Positions 1 to 13,855 of a stretch of 64,000 nt of DNA are shown here, one piece after another. The stretch's first letter is position 1; each line of letters opens with the position of its first letter. Location of the stretch: NCBI GenBank assembly GCA_054601695.1, contig BAAHQB010000036.1:62001-126000 (forward strand). Reading direction: 5' to 3'. The translations under genes and the position numbers were made by a program. This stretch comes from Amorphochlora amoebiformis (Eukaryota; Cercozoa; Chlorarachniophyceae). A model generated the notes under the pieces. That model ran no database searches, had not been told where the DNA came from, and saw only the letters and a list, made by a program, of their open reading frames with translations.

Positions 1-56
1 ATATATATGTATATATATATATATATATAATATATATTATGTACGTATGTATTCAG

Positions 57-3251
<3,195 letters not shown>

Positions 3252-3609
3252 AAGTAAAACCAAAGTACATATGAACGCGGCTCTTAATTCACAAGTTGAC
3301 TGCGCCGTGATCAGCGATTTCGCCCTATTACCTAAACCACCATAACCAGCTTATATAGGCGCATAGATTATACATAGTAAGTGTCATACATCAGTGTGTT
3401 TGTATTTCCGTGATATGTTCAAATAAATACTGTTTTATACGTACATTTGATATACATGCATAAATACTATTGAATATATATCGTATATCATAGTATATAA
3501 ATTATTATATCGCACACACGCACACACATAATATACATATTTATATATAATTATATTATATATTTATATATATATATATATATAGATATTTAAATATAAT
3601 ATTATATAT
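3252..3609 (+). terminator. 3' flank with candidate poly(A) signal
   Basis: After the stop at 3251 there are about 350 nt with no ORF worth reporting. An AATAAA hexamer lies at 3422-3427 and could be the cleavage/polyadenylation signal of the upstream gene. The sequence then becomes AT-rich up to the retrotransposon, which begins at 3610. Confidence 0.3.
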
Positions 3610-4054
3610 TGTTGAACGCCGAGGTCGCCTCACTCAAGAAAGCGTGACATAGGGTGATGTCACACCGTGACCGAGGGTGATGTCACACCGTGACATAGGG
3701 GTGACACACCGTGACGTGGGGCGATGTCACACCGTGACATGGCGTGATGTCACACCGTTACAGAAGATTCTAGAAGCGTGACATAGGCGTGACATATGCG
3801 TGACATACCCGTGACATACCGTGATGTCACACCCAGGTATGGTGGGTACTACGAAGTGACTGTGGAGTATTCGAGAAGTTCGAGAAAATATGTATTTAGG
3901 TAAATTTAGGATTCGAGAATATTCTAGTAGATTCGAATTCGAGAAATTCTTAGAAATTCGCAAAATGAAAATGTTCCATAAATTCAATAATTCATCAACA
4001 GAATTCAAAGTGACAACAAGACAAAATCACTGAACCCTAGAGCAGCGAACCACA
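3610..4054 (+). repeat. 5' LTR (445 bp, TG...CA)
   Basis: It begins TGTTGAACGCCGAGG and ends GCGAACCACA. The first 220 bp carry at least eight copies of GTGACATA/GTGATGTCAC-like motifs, part of them palindromic and resembling CRE/bZIP sites. The distal part is AT-rich with repeated TTCGAGAA/ATTCGAGAA words. The LTR should hold the promoter and transcript start; I see no unambiguous TATA box. Confidence 0.92.
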
Positions 4055-4055
4055 A

Positions 4056-7000
4056 ATGGCTTCCACCACTATTGGAGAGCTGGCCGACCAACTCATAGTG
4101 GCCATTGAGTCGGAGGACTACCGCGAGGTGATTGAAGGATTCAAGAACATCGGGATCTCGGAGCTTCGCCGATTGGTTCTACAGAAGAAACTCGTTGACC
4201 ATTGGGGACCAACTATCTTTCAGGCTACCTGCAGGAGTCTGGCCGATACTATACGGGTTCCGTCCGGGGTATTGACTCAGGGACAACAAAGACTGGTCGA
4301 TTGGAGGAGAGCATTGGTCGACATGGGTGAGATGACCCCCGAGGAAAAGAAAGGAGGAGATGCGAAGGAAGTAAAAGCTCAGCCGACCCAGGAAATCACG
4401 GTGGTGAACAGTAATATTGCATCGGTCGAGATCGACGTCGACAGTTACGATGGAGAAGTTGGAGCGGCAACGGAATGGTGGCAAGGAGTAAAGCAAACTC
4501 TATTGGCTACTTACCCAGGAGCGGATAAACAACAATGGATGGCCGTCATCATCAAGTGTGTAAGGGATCATCCGAAGGTCAAGGATCGATTGAACGAGTT
4601 CATGATACGACATCGTGGGCGTGATGGCAAGATTAACGTGGAGGAGATGATGACCAGGTTCACAAAATCATATGACGAACATGGATTAAGGCCGAAGTAC
4701 GAGCAATGGCTCAACTTGAAGCAAGGAGACATGAATATCAAGGACTTCGAAACAAAGTACAGGAAGACAATCCGACAATTAAAAGCTCTTGGACACGATA
4801 TTGACGAAAAGCAAGCATGGATGGACTTTAAGTTTAAGGTTAAGGCAGAATATCAAGTCATCCTTGAAAAGAAGAAGGATCGGATCAACTCAATTCAGGA
4901 CGCAGTCAAGCATTTCCACCTAAAGGAAGTGGCAGAAGCAAAGAGCAAGAAGGAGAAAGGATTTACTACAAGTCAAATCAACGCGATGAGTACGAAGACG
5001 AGCAACTTTGGCAATAAACCTCCCGACGGAATGATGAGGACATACAGCGACGGAAAACTACGATGCGTTTACTGCAAGAAGACAGGACATGCGATCAAGA
5101 CATGTTGGGATAAGCGAGATGGACGACCAAAGACTACGGTAAGGGATCGACTGAACCTTGAGCGAAGTTGGACGCGGGGCCAAGGACGCAGAGGCGGTCG
5201 AGGAAGAGGATTTGCACGAGAAAGACGAGGACGCGGACGAGGACAAGGAAGAGGATGGTATTCAAAGAATATTGGCAATCTCTCCAAGGCTGTTCAAGGA
5301 CTAGTGAGCTATTTAAAAGATGAACCCCAGGAGGAGGCGAAACCTGAAGACAAGTACTCGAAGCAATTGGACAAGGTTAAGGACCTAGCGAAGACTATCA
5401 ATTTCATCGGACGAGGCAAACCAAAGGAGCGAAGGAAAGTGGCTGTCACGACTATTAAGATCAGCAACATCGACGAAGGCAAAACAAACAAGATGCGGAT
5501 TGGACTTGTGAAAGCTCTATGGGATTCTGGTAACTTGGCAAGCAAAAGCTTTATCAACCAGAAGGCTATCAAGAGGAATGGACTGTGCAAGGATGTCAAG
5601 TATTCGAAGCAACAACATACAACTGCTGATGGTGAAACATCTTTCGAGAGCATTGGAACGATTAAACTACAACTACACTTCAAAGACAACATCATCGAAG
5701 AGGACTTCTACGTGGCTCCGGTGGCGCATGAGGCAATATTGGGATCACGACTCTTCGAGAGACTTGGTGCTATCTTGGATTTCTACAACGGAAGAATAAC
5801 GCTGGCACGACTACGACAACGAGGAAGGATGAGCCATATACCAATGGACAATCTACAAGACTGGATCAAAGATGTGGCTAACACAGAGGACGCTTACAAG
5901 CAACTACCAACGCCTGAAGAATATCAACAACGCTATCCAGGGAAGAATCTAAAGCAAATAATCGACACGCTGGAAAAGGAATATCAATACGACGATTGGA
6001 CTCTACAACAAGGACGCGACTATATCAACAAGCTACTGGATACACGATACAAGGAGATCACACAACCAAAGGAAAAGCCTTCAGCTAAAATACGACCTGT
6101 AAGGATCAGGATCAAGCCTGAATATCGAGATGTCATCGTTAACATTCCGGACAACGCACGACCTGACGAGGATTGGGACAAGATAGGATGGCAAGTCAAT
6201 GAATGGCTAAAGCAAGGGAAAGTTGAACCAAGTATTTCACCCTACAACTCAAGGCACGTTCTAGCGAAGAAGCCTACATACCCTTATTTCCGATTGGCAC
6301 AAGACTTGAGGAGGATTAATCGAATGATTGAGCCTACACATTTCCCTATGCGGCGGATTGACGAGATGATCGAGGAGCTGGCCTACTGGAAAGTCAAATC
6401 ATCTATGGACAAGATGGAGTCATACATGCAAGTCCCTGTGGAGAAAGAAAGCAGGAAATATCTGGCATTCAGCACAAGGGATGGCAAGTATCACTACTGT
6501 GTCCTACCCTACGGCCTGATTATCAGCGGAGACGAATTCACAAGCAGGAACATAGACCTCTACACGATGAACGGGATGTCTGTCCTACTATGGCGACACA
6601 TCTACACCTACATCGATGACGACTCTATCGGTAGCATGACCGTCCGTGGACACATTTTTCTGCTGGAGTGCATCTTCATGCAATTTCTGCAATATGGCGT
6701 AACGATTCGGGTGCCTAAATGTGTATTTCTGGTACACGACATCAAATGGTGCGGATACATCGTTGGATTCCGAACTATACGACCAAACCCGAAGAAGGCA
6801 GAGGCTATTGCAAACTGGCCGAAAACTCCCGAAAATCTCAAAGAACTGAGGAAATTCTTGGGCGCTTCAAGATGGATTTTGCGGCGATTCGACGTTGGAT
6901 TTTCAAAAACTGCTGCGAAGCTTTCATCGGCTTATCGAAAGCCCAACGACAAGAAATCTTTCAAGAAGGTTTGGGAAGAGTATAAGCTACAACAACCCTA

Positions 7001-8879
7001 CGAGGAGATCAAAGAGATGTGCAAACAAGACTTAACAAACGCATGCTTCGATCCGGACTGCAAGGACACTGTGCTGATGTTCGATTGGTCTAAAGAAGGC
7101 ATGGCCGCGGTACTACTACAAAACGACAAGATCGTCAAGATTTGGTGCAAAGCCTGTACACCAACCGAATCACGATACAGCGCGACCAAAGGAGAATATA
7201 CAGCGAAGACTCGAGCATTTCGAGCTTTTCGACGGGAATTACTTTCATTACGACACCCTTGGATTGCTTTAACTGACCATCGACCTATCATCGCCATTGA
7301 TCGAAGACTGGACGCTGACGACGGATACGGCAACCTACGAGCGGAGAACGAGGAATTCTTTGGAAAATACACTCTGGTGTATGTTCCTGGCGACCGTATG
7401 CTGGCGGACACTTGGACAAGGATCTTCAAACACGAACCAAAGGACAATGAAGAAACAATATCGATAATTCAACCTGAGGACTTCAAACCTGACAAAGACG
7501 ACATCGAAACTCTCAAGGAACGGAAGAAGAAATTTGGCATCAACTACAAGGAGCTGGACGAATACATCAACGTTACTACAGGATCTATTACAAGAAAATA
7601 CGTACCAACGAGGACAAGACCACACCTACTTTACTACAATCACGCGAAAGACCACTGTGGCGAGAAGCTGTTAACCCAACGACTTAAAGACTACTACTGG
7701 CCTGGAAAGCGCGAGCATCTACGGGACTTTCTCAAGAACTGTCGATGTTCGACTAACAAGGCAGCAACAGCGAGGACCGACGAATCTGAGACATCGAAGA
7801 AATATCGACGACCTAGGGCGAAGAAGAAGCACGACCTTATTTTCATTGACGTCTACACTTACAAAGGAATCAACTACTTAACCGCCATCGACGACGCAAC
7901 AGGCGAAGGATATTGTCGACGAATTGGTGTCAAAGGAATGGCAAAGCGACAACCGGGACGATACAAGAACAAACTTCACCAGGAATATCTCATCATGGAG
8001 AGCTCATTTGGACAAATCCCCAAAGAAATACGATGCGACAACGAAGTATCTTTGACGACGCTTCCGGCGAACGTGCGACCGGGACCATCATATTGGCCTG
8101 CAGCACAAGGACGAGTGGAACGACTACATCGCGAACTGGCGAAATTGTGCAAGAATCTACAAACTACACCCGACAAAGCTATAAACCACTACAACGCTAA
8201 CTCATCACCGTCTGGGGGAGATGAAGAAGGACAAGACGGCGACGAAACGGAGGATGAAAATGAGTATGACGGGCGCGAGCTCAAGAACGGCGACTTGGTT
8301 ATGCTCAAGAGGATGAAACGGGAAAAGGAGGACTCTTTCTGGCACAAGATTGCTAAGGTAACGGAAAGGACAGGACGGAAGACTTACAACGTCTTTGACG
8401 GAAAGCACGTAACGAACCGACACATCACACATCTCAAGAACTTCAAACTCGACGAGGCATCTCTACGTGAAACCAAAATCAACCCAAAATTCTACGAGGA
8501 TAAAAAGTGCGATCTACGGTACAAGAATTACAAGATCAAGCTAACCGAAGACTGGAAAGACAAGACTATCTGGCTAGGATATCAAGGTTGGAGGAACATG
8601 GATCGTATCATCAAAGCTCTACGATCAAAGGACTACAAGAAGGTTTACATATTCAGTCCCGAGTTTCCTTTCGAGGCATGGTTTCGACAACTCAAGGACG
8701 ACGACAACGTGGACTGGAAAGCAGCGGATCCAGAGGACGAGGAAACATTTTGGATCGACAAGGAAGGACGACAAGTGCGGACCGAGACTACAGCATGGTA
8801 TATCTTCATCATCGATCAAGAGTTCGGACGACCGGGGGAGATGTTGAACGCCGAGGTCGCCTCACTCAAGAAAGCGTGA
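4056..8879 (+). CDS. Gag-Pol polyprotein of the Ty3/Gypsy retrotransposon (1607 aa)
   Basis: One uninterrupted frame. Gag occupies about residues 1-440, with a CX2CX4HX4C zinc knuckle at 337-350 followed by an Arg/Gly-rich tract. The aspartic protease has a WDSG active site (D490). Reverse transcriptase carries motif A SSMDKMESYMQV and YIDDD (D854, D855). RNase H has D1010 and a TDH motif at 1073-1075. Integrase shows H1196, H1200, C1229, C1231 and then D1265, D1328 and E1355. A GPY/F-like segment starts near D1413 (DLVMLKRMK), and about 130 further C-terminal residues are unrecognised. The ATG lies 2 nt after the 5' LTR; the last 11 codons and the stop lie inside the 3' LTR. There is no frameshift between gag and pol, so the whole product is one polyprotein, presumably cut by its own protease. 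All core catalytic residues are present, which suggests a functional element. Confidence 0.95.
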   Translation: MASTTIGELADQLIVAIESEDYREVIEGFKNIGISELRRLVLQKKLVDHWGPTIFQATCRSLADTIRVPSGVLTQGQQRLVDWRRALVDMGEMTPEEKKGGDAKEVKAQPTQEITVVNSNIASVEIDVDSYDGEVGAATEWWQGVKQTLLATYPGADKQQWMAVIIKCVRDHPKVKDRLNEFMIRHRGRDGKINVEEMMTRFTKSYDEHGLRPKYEQWLNLKQGDMNIKDFETKYRKTIRQLKALGHDIDEKQAWMDFKFKVKAEYQVILEKKKDRINSIQDAVKHFHLKEVAEAKSKKEKGFTTSQINAMSTKTSNFGNKPPDGMMRTYSDGKLRCVYCKKTGHAIKTCWDKRDGRPKTTVRDRLNLERSWTRGQGRRGGRGRGFARERRGRGRGQGRGWYSKNIGNLSKAVQGLVSYLKDEPQEEAKPEDKYSKQLDKVKDLAKTINFIGRGKPKERRKVAVTTIKISNIDEGKTNKMRIGLVKALWDSGNLASKSFINQKAIKRNGLCKDVKYSKQQHTTADGETSFESIGTIKLQLHFKDNIIEEDFYVAPVAHEAILGSRLFERLGAILDFYNGRITLARLRQRGRMSHIPMDNLQDWIKDVANTEDAYKQLPTPEEYQQRYPGKNLKQIIDTLEKEYQYDDWTLQQGRDYINKLLDTRYKEITQPKEKPSAKIRPVRIRIKPEYRDVIVNIPDNARPDEDWDKIGWQVNEWLKQGKVEPSISPYNSRHVLAKKPTYPYFRLAQDLRRINRMIEPTHFPMRRIDEMIEELAYWKVKSSMDKMESYMQVPVEKESRKYLAFSTRDGKYHYCVLPYGLIISGDEFTSRNIDLYTMNGMSVLLWRHIYTYIDDDSIGSMTVRGHIFLLECIFMQFLQYGVTIRVPKCVFLVHDIKWCGYIVGFRTIRPNPKKAEAIANWPKTPENLKELRKFLGASRWILRRFDVGFSKTAAKLSSAYRKPNDKKSFKKVWEEYKLQQPYEEIKEMCKQDLTNACFDPDCKDTVLMFDWSKEGMAAVLLQNDKIVKIWCKACTPTESRYSATKGEYTAKTRAFRAFRRELLSLRHPWIALTDHRPIIAIDRRLDADDGYGNLRAENEEFFGKYTLVYVPGDRMLADTWTRIFKHEPKDNEETISIIQPEDFKPDKDDIETLKERKKKFGINYKELDEYINVTTGSITRKYVPTRTRPHLLYYNHAKDHCGEKLLTQRLKDYYWPGKREHLRDFLKNCRCSTNKAATARTDESETSKKYRRPRAKKKHDLIFIDVYTYKGINYLTAIDDATGEGYCRRIGVKGMAKRQPGRYKNKLHQEYLIMESSFGQIPKEIRCDNEVSLTTLPANVRPGPSYWPAAQGRVERLHRELAKLCKNLQTTPDKAINHYNANSSPSGGDEEGQDGDETEDENEYDGRELKNGDLVMLKRMKREKEDSFWHKIAKVTERTGRKTYNVFDGKHVTNRHITHLKNFKLDEASLRETKINPKFYEDKKCDLRYKNYKIKLTEDWKDKTIWLGYQGWRNMDRIIKALRSKDYKKVYIFSPEFPFEAWFRQLKDDDNVDWKAADPEDEETFWIDKEGRQVRTETTAWYIFIIDQEFGRPGEMLNAEVASLKKA
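4057..4074 (+). other. Candidate primer-binding site overlapping the start codon
   Basis: TGGCTTCCACC starts 2 nt after the LTR. A primer-binding site is expected here and normally begins TGG, the complement of a tRNA 3' CCA end. The same bases are the TGG of ATGGCT, so the site would lie inside the first codons of the gag-pol frame. I cannot name the matching tRNA. Confidence 0.4.
8834..8841 (+). other. Polypurine tract
   Basis: GGGGGAGA abuts the 3' LTR exactly, the expected position of the plus-strand primer of an LTR retrotransposon. It is coding sequence too (part of GRPGEM). Confidence 0.8.
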
Positions 8880-9286
8880 CATAGGGTGATGTCACACCGT
8901 GACCGAGGGTGATGTCACACCGTGACATAGGGGTGACACACCGTGACGTGGGGCGATGTCACACCGTGACATGGCGTGATGTCACACCGTTACAGAAGAT
9001 TCTAGAAGCGTGACATAGGCGTGACATATGCGTGACATACCCGTGACATACCGTGATGTCACACCCAGGTATGGTGGGTACTACGAAGTGACTGTGGAGT
9101 ATTCGAGAAGTTCGAGAAAATATGTATTTAGGTAAATTTAGGATTCGAGAATATTCTAGTAGATTCGAATTCGAGAAATTCTTAGAAATTCGCAAAATGA
9201 AAATGTTCCATAAATTCAATAATTCATCAACAGAATTCAAAGTGACAACAAGACAAAATCACTGAACCCTAGAGCAGCGAACCACA
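8842..9286 (+). repeat. 3' LTR (445 bp)
   Basis: A copy of the 5' LTR at an offset of 5232 bp, with no difference seen by eye. Its first 38 bases encode the C-terminal end of Gag-Pol, including the stop codon. Confidence 0.92.
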
Positions 9287-10440
9287 ATATCTAGTATATA
9301 TGTATGTGTATATATATACATGTAAGACTATGTGTGTATTAATATTATATGTATTAAATCATGATATGCACTATGTGTACAATAGATGTATTTATATATA
9401 TATGTTATATGTATAATATTATATATATATATGTATAATATAAAATTAATATTGTATACATGTACATATATAAGTTAAATTATCATTATCTAGATTCTAG
9501 GGCCCACGTATCAGATCGATGTAGATCGTATGACTGGTCATTGACTACTACCTAGACAAAGATGGAACTTTAATATGTGCACGGTATGATACTATGATAT
9601 GTATGCACACACCGCAGCATTGTATTCATTGATCATTTGATTTTGTTTCAAGAAACTGATTTTTTTTAATTTGGTATTTTTCAGAGCCTGAGGTCCAGGC
9701 TACATATCGCAATGTCATCACCCAAGGGTCATACCCTAGATACCGCCACAGTAATCCGACTTAAGGAATTATACCGCCACAATAATTAAACGTATTATGA
9801 GCAGCCAACAAACTTTTTTTTCCCGATCAATGGATATATACGCAATAAATGAGTGAAAAATAATAGAGCAGGGTTTAGAGAGCCTAGATGAGCTAAGATC
9901 TGGAAGATACACTGGACCATGTATTGCAGTGGTACAATTGTATTAAACTAGTGTATGATCGAATACGTCTGTACTACACTAAGTTTAGACTCATAACGAA
10001 GAGCTAGACTCTAGAGACTGGTTAGAGCCGGTAGACTTATCTAGACTATACTAGTATAGCCATAATCTAGATAGTCTAGATACTACTAGTACTCCCAGGA
10101 AAATCTAACTACTATAACTAGCCTATAGTGGATAAGTATAGGCTAGATATGAGCACTAGAATCCGAAGGATTGTAAACAGGGTGCCGAGAGTTTTATCAA
10201 ATGTACAAGTGAATGCTGATAAATTCTTAATATGTAACTTTAAATTAGTCTTGTCAAATAACCTTTCACAGGGATAGACTAGTAGAATCTAGAGAATCAA
10301 GCTACAACGAATCGTCGTTGATATGTAAAATATTCCAGACTGACCACGTAAAGGTAGGAAAACTCAGCGGGGCATTAGCTTGAATCTAGAGGAAATCAGA
10401 AACAATGTATGTCATGCATCACTTGAACATGTCAATAGTA
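9287..10440. other. Gene-poor AT-rich stretch with many CTAG words
   Basis: I see no coding exon here. From about 9990 to 10160 CTAG/TCTAGA words recur many times; similar texture recurs near 19480-19860 and 36690-37160. The stretch may be old intergenic DNA. Confidence 0.5.
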
Positions 10441-10685
10441 AATATATATATATATACACACACATATATATATATATATATATAGATTATATATACATAT
10501 ATATATATATATATATAAATATATGTATGTACACATCTTTATCGCACTGGGTATATTATAATTATATAGTATACATACATACACACATATTACACACCTC
10601 ATATACACATACATGTAAATATATCTTGTATATATATATATATTATAGTATATATATGTGTGTACATATATATATATATATATAG

Positions 10686-10725
<40 letters not shown>

Positions 10726-10842
10726 GACAACCTCACAGAAGTTACAATCATTTCTCACAATCTAAACGAGGTTCAACTAATGAGGACTAGCATCCACCAT
10801 AGCACTGTGCTAACAATATATATACATTATATATAAACACAG

Positions 10843-10896
<54 letters not shown>

Positions 10897-10993
10897 CCAT
10901 ATATTTAAAGCATTGCATAGAGATATGCTGCATACACGAAACATTTTTATAATACGGACATATTTATAGGTATATATATATATATATGTATAC

Positions 10994-11024
<31 letters not shown>

Positions 11025-11072
11025 GATATTCAATATATGTATATATACGTATATTAATATATATATACATAC

Positions 11073-11103
<31 letters not shown>

Positions 11104-11105
11104 GG

Positions 11106-11145
<40 letters not shown>

Positions 11146-11179
11146 CATGTATATACGATTAAATCGAATATGTAAATAC

Positions 11180-11219
<40 letters not shown>

Positions 11220-11253
11220 CGTATGTATGTACACATATACACACTATATATAT

Positions 11254-11316
<63 letters not shown>

Positions 11317-11340
11317 TTATATATTTACTCACAGGATTTA
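10441..11340. repeat. (TA)n, (CA)n and (GTAT)n low-complexity DNA
   Basis: Nearly continuous TA tracts with a (CA)n run at about 10843-10860. A non-repetitive island at about 10725-10815 shows no convincing exon. Confidence 0.8.
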
Positions 11341-11745
11341 CAAATATAGTCCTATATCCGTTTATTTACATATGTATAGAGAGATTTATTTCATTCGTAT
11401 ACTCATTCAATGTAAAAATTGTATCATATTCAAATAATTTATGCCATGTACACATTTAAATGCACTTGCAAGTTATGTCATATACACATATCTAACCTTT
11501 GTTTTGCGGTAGAATGAGATCCAGTAGTGCACGTGCGGTTCGGATTTCAGTAGAATCAATTAAATCAAGCTGGAATATGGGATGTAGATACGGCAATTGC
11601 CAGTACTAGGGTTAAGGCAGAGGTTGGGTTTAGAGACAGTGAGCAGGAGAGAAAGGAAACGTTAATCTGTTTAGTCAATCAATCAGGCTGGAAGTAGGGT
11701 AATAAATTATATACTTAAATACAAATGAAAATATGTTTTCACAGG

Positions 11746-11892
11746 TCCATATACGCGCGGGGTTGGGATTTGTGCATGGGTTTAAAGGATCTAGAGCGTG
11801 AGTATGAGCTTTGTGCATGCACATCGGGATCGTGCTTGCAGAAAATTTCCCTGGGTCACTTGACCCGGGACGACGGGGAAGGGTACATATAT
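11746..11892 (+). CDS. Two candidate exons of an unidentified gene
   Basis: The first candidate follows ttttcacag at 11745 and ends before gtgagtatga. The second follows gtgcttgcag and ends before gtaagtat. In the only frame open across both junctions they read [17 protein letters not shown] and then [14 protein letters not shown]. Splice sites are good, but no partner exons were found and the product is unrecognised. This may be a fragment or a false call. Confidence 0.25.
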
Positions 11893-11946
11893 GTAAGTAT
11901 ATGTATATGTATATGTGTTTATATATATATATATATTATATATATA

Positions 11947-11977
<31 letters not shown>

Positions 11978-12049
11978 ATATACGTAGATATAATATGTAT
12001 GTATGTATTGCATATCTATACGTATGTTGTATACAGGTTTTGCGCATAT

Positions 12050-12098
<49 letters not shown>

Positions 12099-12107
12099 CA
12101 CATATAT

Positions 12108-12149
<42 letters not shown>

Positions 12150-12167
12150 ATTTATACATGTGCATAC

Positions 12168-12241
<74 letters not shown>

Positions 12242-12244
12242 CAT

Positions 12245-12785
12245 AGAAAGAATACATACTACCATACCTTCAGCACCCAGCTTGTATTGAGACCTACGTA
12301 TGGTTATCAATAGGATCCAAAAGGATTAGGGCTAGGGTCAAACAGGGTTTCAATTTAACTCAAACCCTTCTCTCTTGCGCCCCTTCGTATCGTGTCGATG
12401 TACCAGCCGGAAGGTGAGTTTTCGGGAAACCTTCCCGAAAGGCTCTTGAAAACATCGCCCTGGTCAGGGTTGGGGTTAAAGTACCAGTTGCATGTTTACA
12501 AGGCTAGTACTGTAAAACAAAACACGCATGTATGCCTGACGGCCAGAATATACAATCTATTGATTCATAAAAACCCATGTACACACGGCCAGTTTTGTAT
12601 GCTCTCACGGATGTGCATGTATATACGTTGTATGCTCTGAAGAGTCGCGTGAACATCCATGTACATATTTACACAAACCCAGGAAAAATGATGTGTACCC
12701 ATATACAATATTAATACGCATGTATATTTCTACCAGGAGTGAAGTCTTTTCCACAAGGGTTAAAGTAGATACTGTCCGCGATGTG
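12245..12785. other. Non-repetitive island without a supported gene
   Basis: About 540 nt of mixed sequence between TA tracts and the TTAGGG-like block. An 82-codon plus-strand ORF (12392-12640) has no recognisable domain, no clear splice context and biased codons. I see nothing firm. Confidence 0.4.
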
Positions 12786-12789
12786 TTAT

Positions 12790-13350
12790 ATCTGTTCGGA
12801 TTAATTCTAGAATTAGATTTGGTCTAGGGTTAAGGTTAAGAATTAGGGTTAGGGATACTGTCAGTTTTACATGGTTGCAGTGACGATATCGACATCATAG
12901 AACGAGTTCCCACCCTCTGACATCCAAAGTCGTACAAAATCTCCCCTAACGTAATGGTATGTGTTAGGATTAGCTTTAGGTTTAAAGTTACGGCTAACAT
13001 CATGTTAGCGTAAGGTTGACGTTGGGGTCACTCAGGGTTAGCGTTAGGGATGGCGTAAGGGTTAGCATAAGGGTTGGCGTACGGGTTCGGAGTTAGAGTT
13101 AGATAAGGGTTGGCGTTAAGGGTAGCAGTATTGATTGCCTTAAATAGCATTAGGGTTAATTTTAGTGTTAGCTTTTGGGTTAGTGTCAGGGTTAATGAGT
13201 AAGTCAAAGTTATTAGGGTTAGGGTCACATTGTGAGGGATAGGATTTGGTCCTTTACCGTGATAAACCCCCGTATACGATGCCGTGAACCTCATCAGAAA
13301 CCTTAGATATAGGTTTCGGTTAGGAACTGAGTCTAGTAGGGGTAAGGGAT
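12790..13350 (+). repeat. Degenerate interstitial telomere-type repeats (TTAGGG-like)
   Basis: Many imperfect GGGTTA/TTAGGG units such as GGGTTAGGG, GGGTTAGCG and GGGTTGGCG. The matching minus-strand ORF is a repeat translation (TLTLTL, NPYANPY), not a gene. Confidence 0.75.
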
Positions 13351-13661
13351 GTTAAGATTTGGGTTATATACTTCCGGACGAAGAGACGCTGCGGACGGAG
13401 CAGGGAAGGTTAAACGGTAACCCTTGACTACAGCCCTCTTTTATTTTAGTTAATCTTCAAAATTAGGGAGCGTTTAAAGAGGTAGGAGTTAACCTGTTCG
13501 GTTGCGGGGGAGAGTTGCCTCGCTTGCTGTGTTTTAAGTATGACTGTGATTTAAGTATGAAAAGTTCTATATATATATATTGTATACGTACACGTATACA
13601 TATAAATAATGCAGTATGCACAGTCATACATAAATACATAAACACACGCACCAATATTGCA

Positions 13662-13707
<46 letters not shown>

Positions 13708-13721
13708 ATTCACTTGTACGT

Positions 13722-13752
<31 letters not shown>

Positions 13753-13775
13753 AATGTACATATATGCACATGTAT

Positions 13776-13802
13776 AGACCTTGTTAAAATGATGATTTCA
13801 TA
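13776..13802 (+). repeat. Left terminal inverted repeat
   Basis: The first 15 nt, AGACCTTGTTAAAAT, are identical to the reverse complement of the right end; three mismatches occur in the next 12. Confidence 0.85.
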
Positions 13803-13855
13803 TACATTTTGTTTAATTGGAATTGGGTTTGGAAGAAAAAAATACAACAGCATGT

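Larger units (their letters stand above)
3610..9286 (+). mobile_element. Complete Ty3/Gypsy-type LTR retrotransposon
   Basis: Two 445-bp direct repeats (3610-4054 and 8842-9286) bound one long gag-pol frame. Both repeats start TG and end CA, and I found no difference between them by eye, so insertion looks recent. The 4 bp on each side (3606-3609 and 9287-9290) are both ATAT. This fits a target-site duplication, although chance agreement is likely in such AT-rich DNA. The order protease, reverse transcriptase, RNase H, integrase is the Ty3/Gypsy order. The insertion sits in TA-rich DNA downstream of the first gene. Confidence 0.93.

Noticed and set aside
3727-4008. 93-codon minus-strand ORF in the 5' LTR, repeated at 8959-9240
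   Set aside because: It is antisense within the LTR, made of LTR repeat motifs, with no domain; identity of the two copies only reflects LTR identity.
12392-12640. 82-codon plus-strand ORF
   Set aside because: No recognisable domain, no splice or promoter context, and lies next to degenerate repeats.
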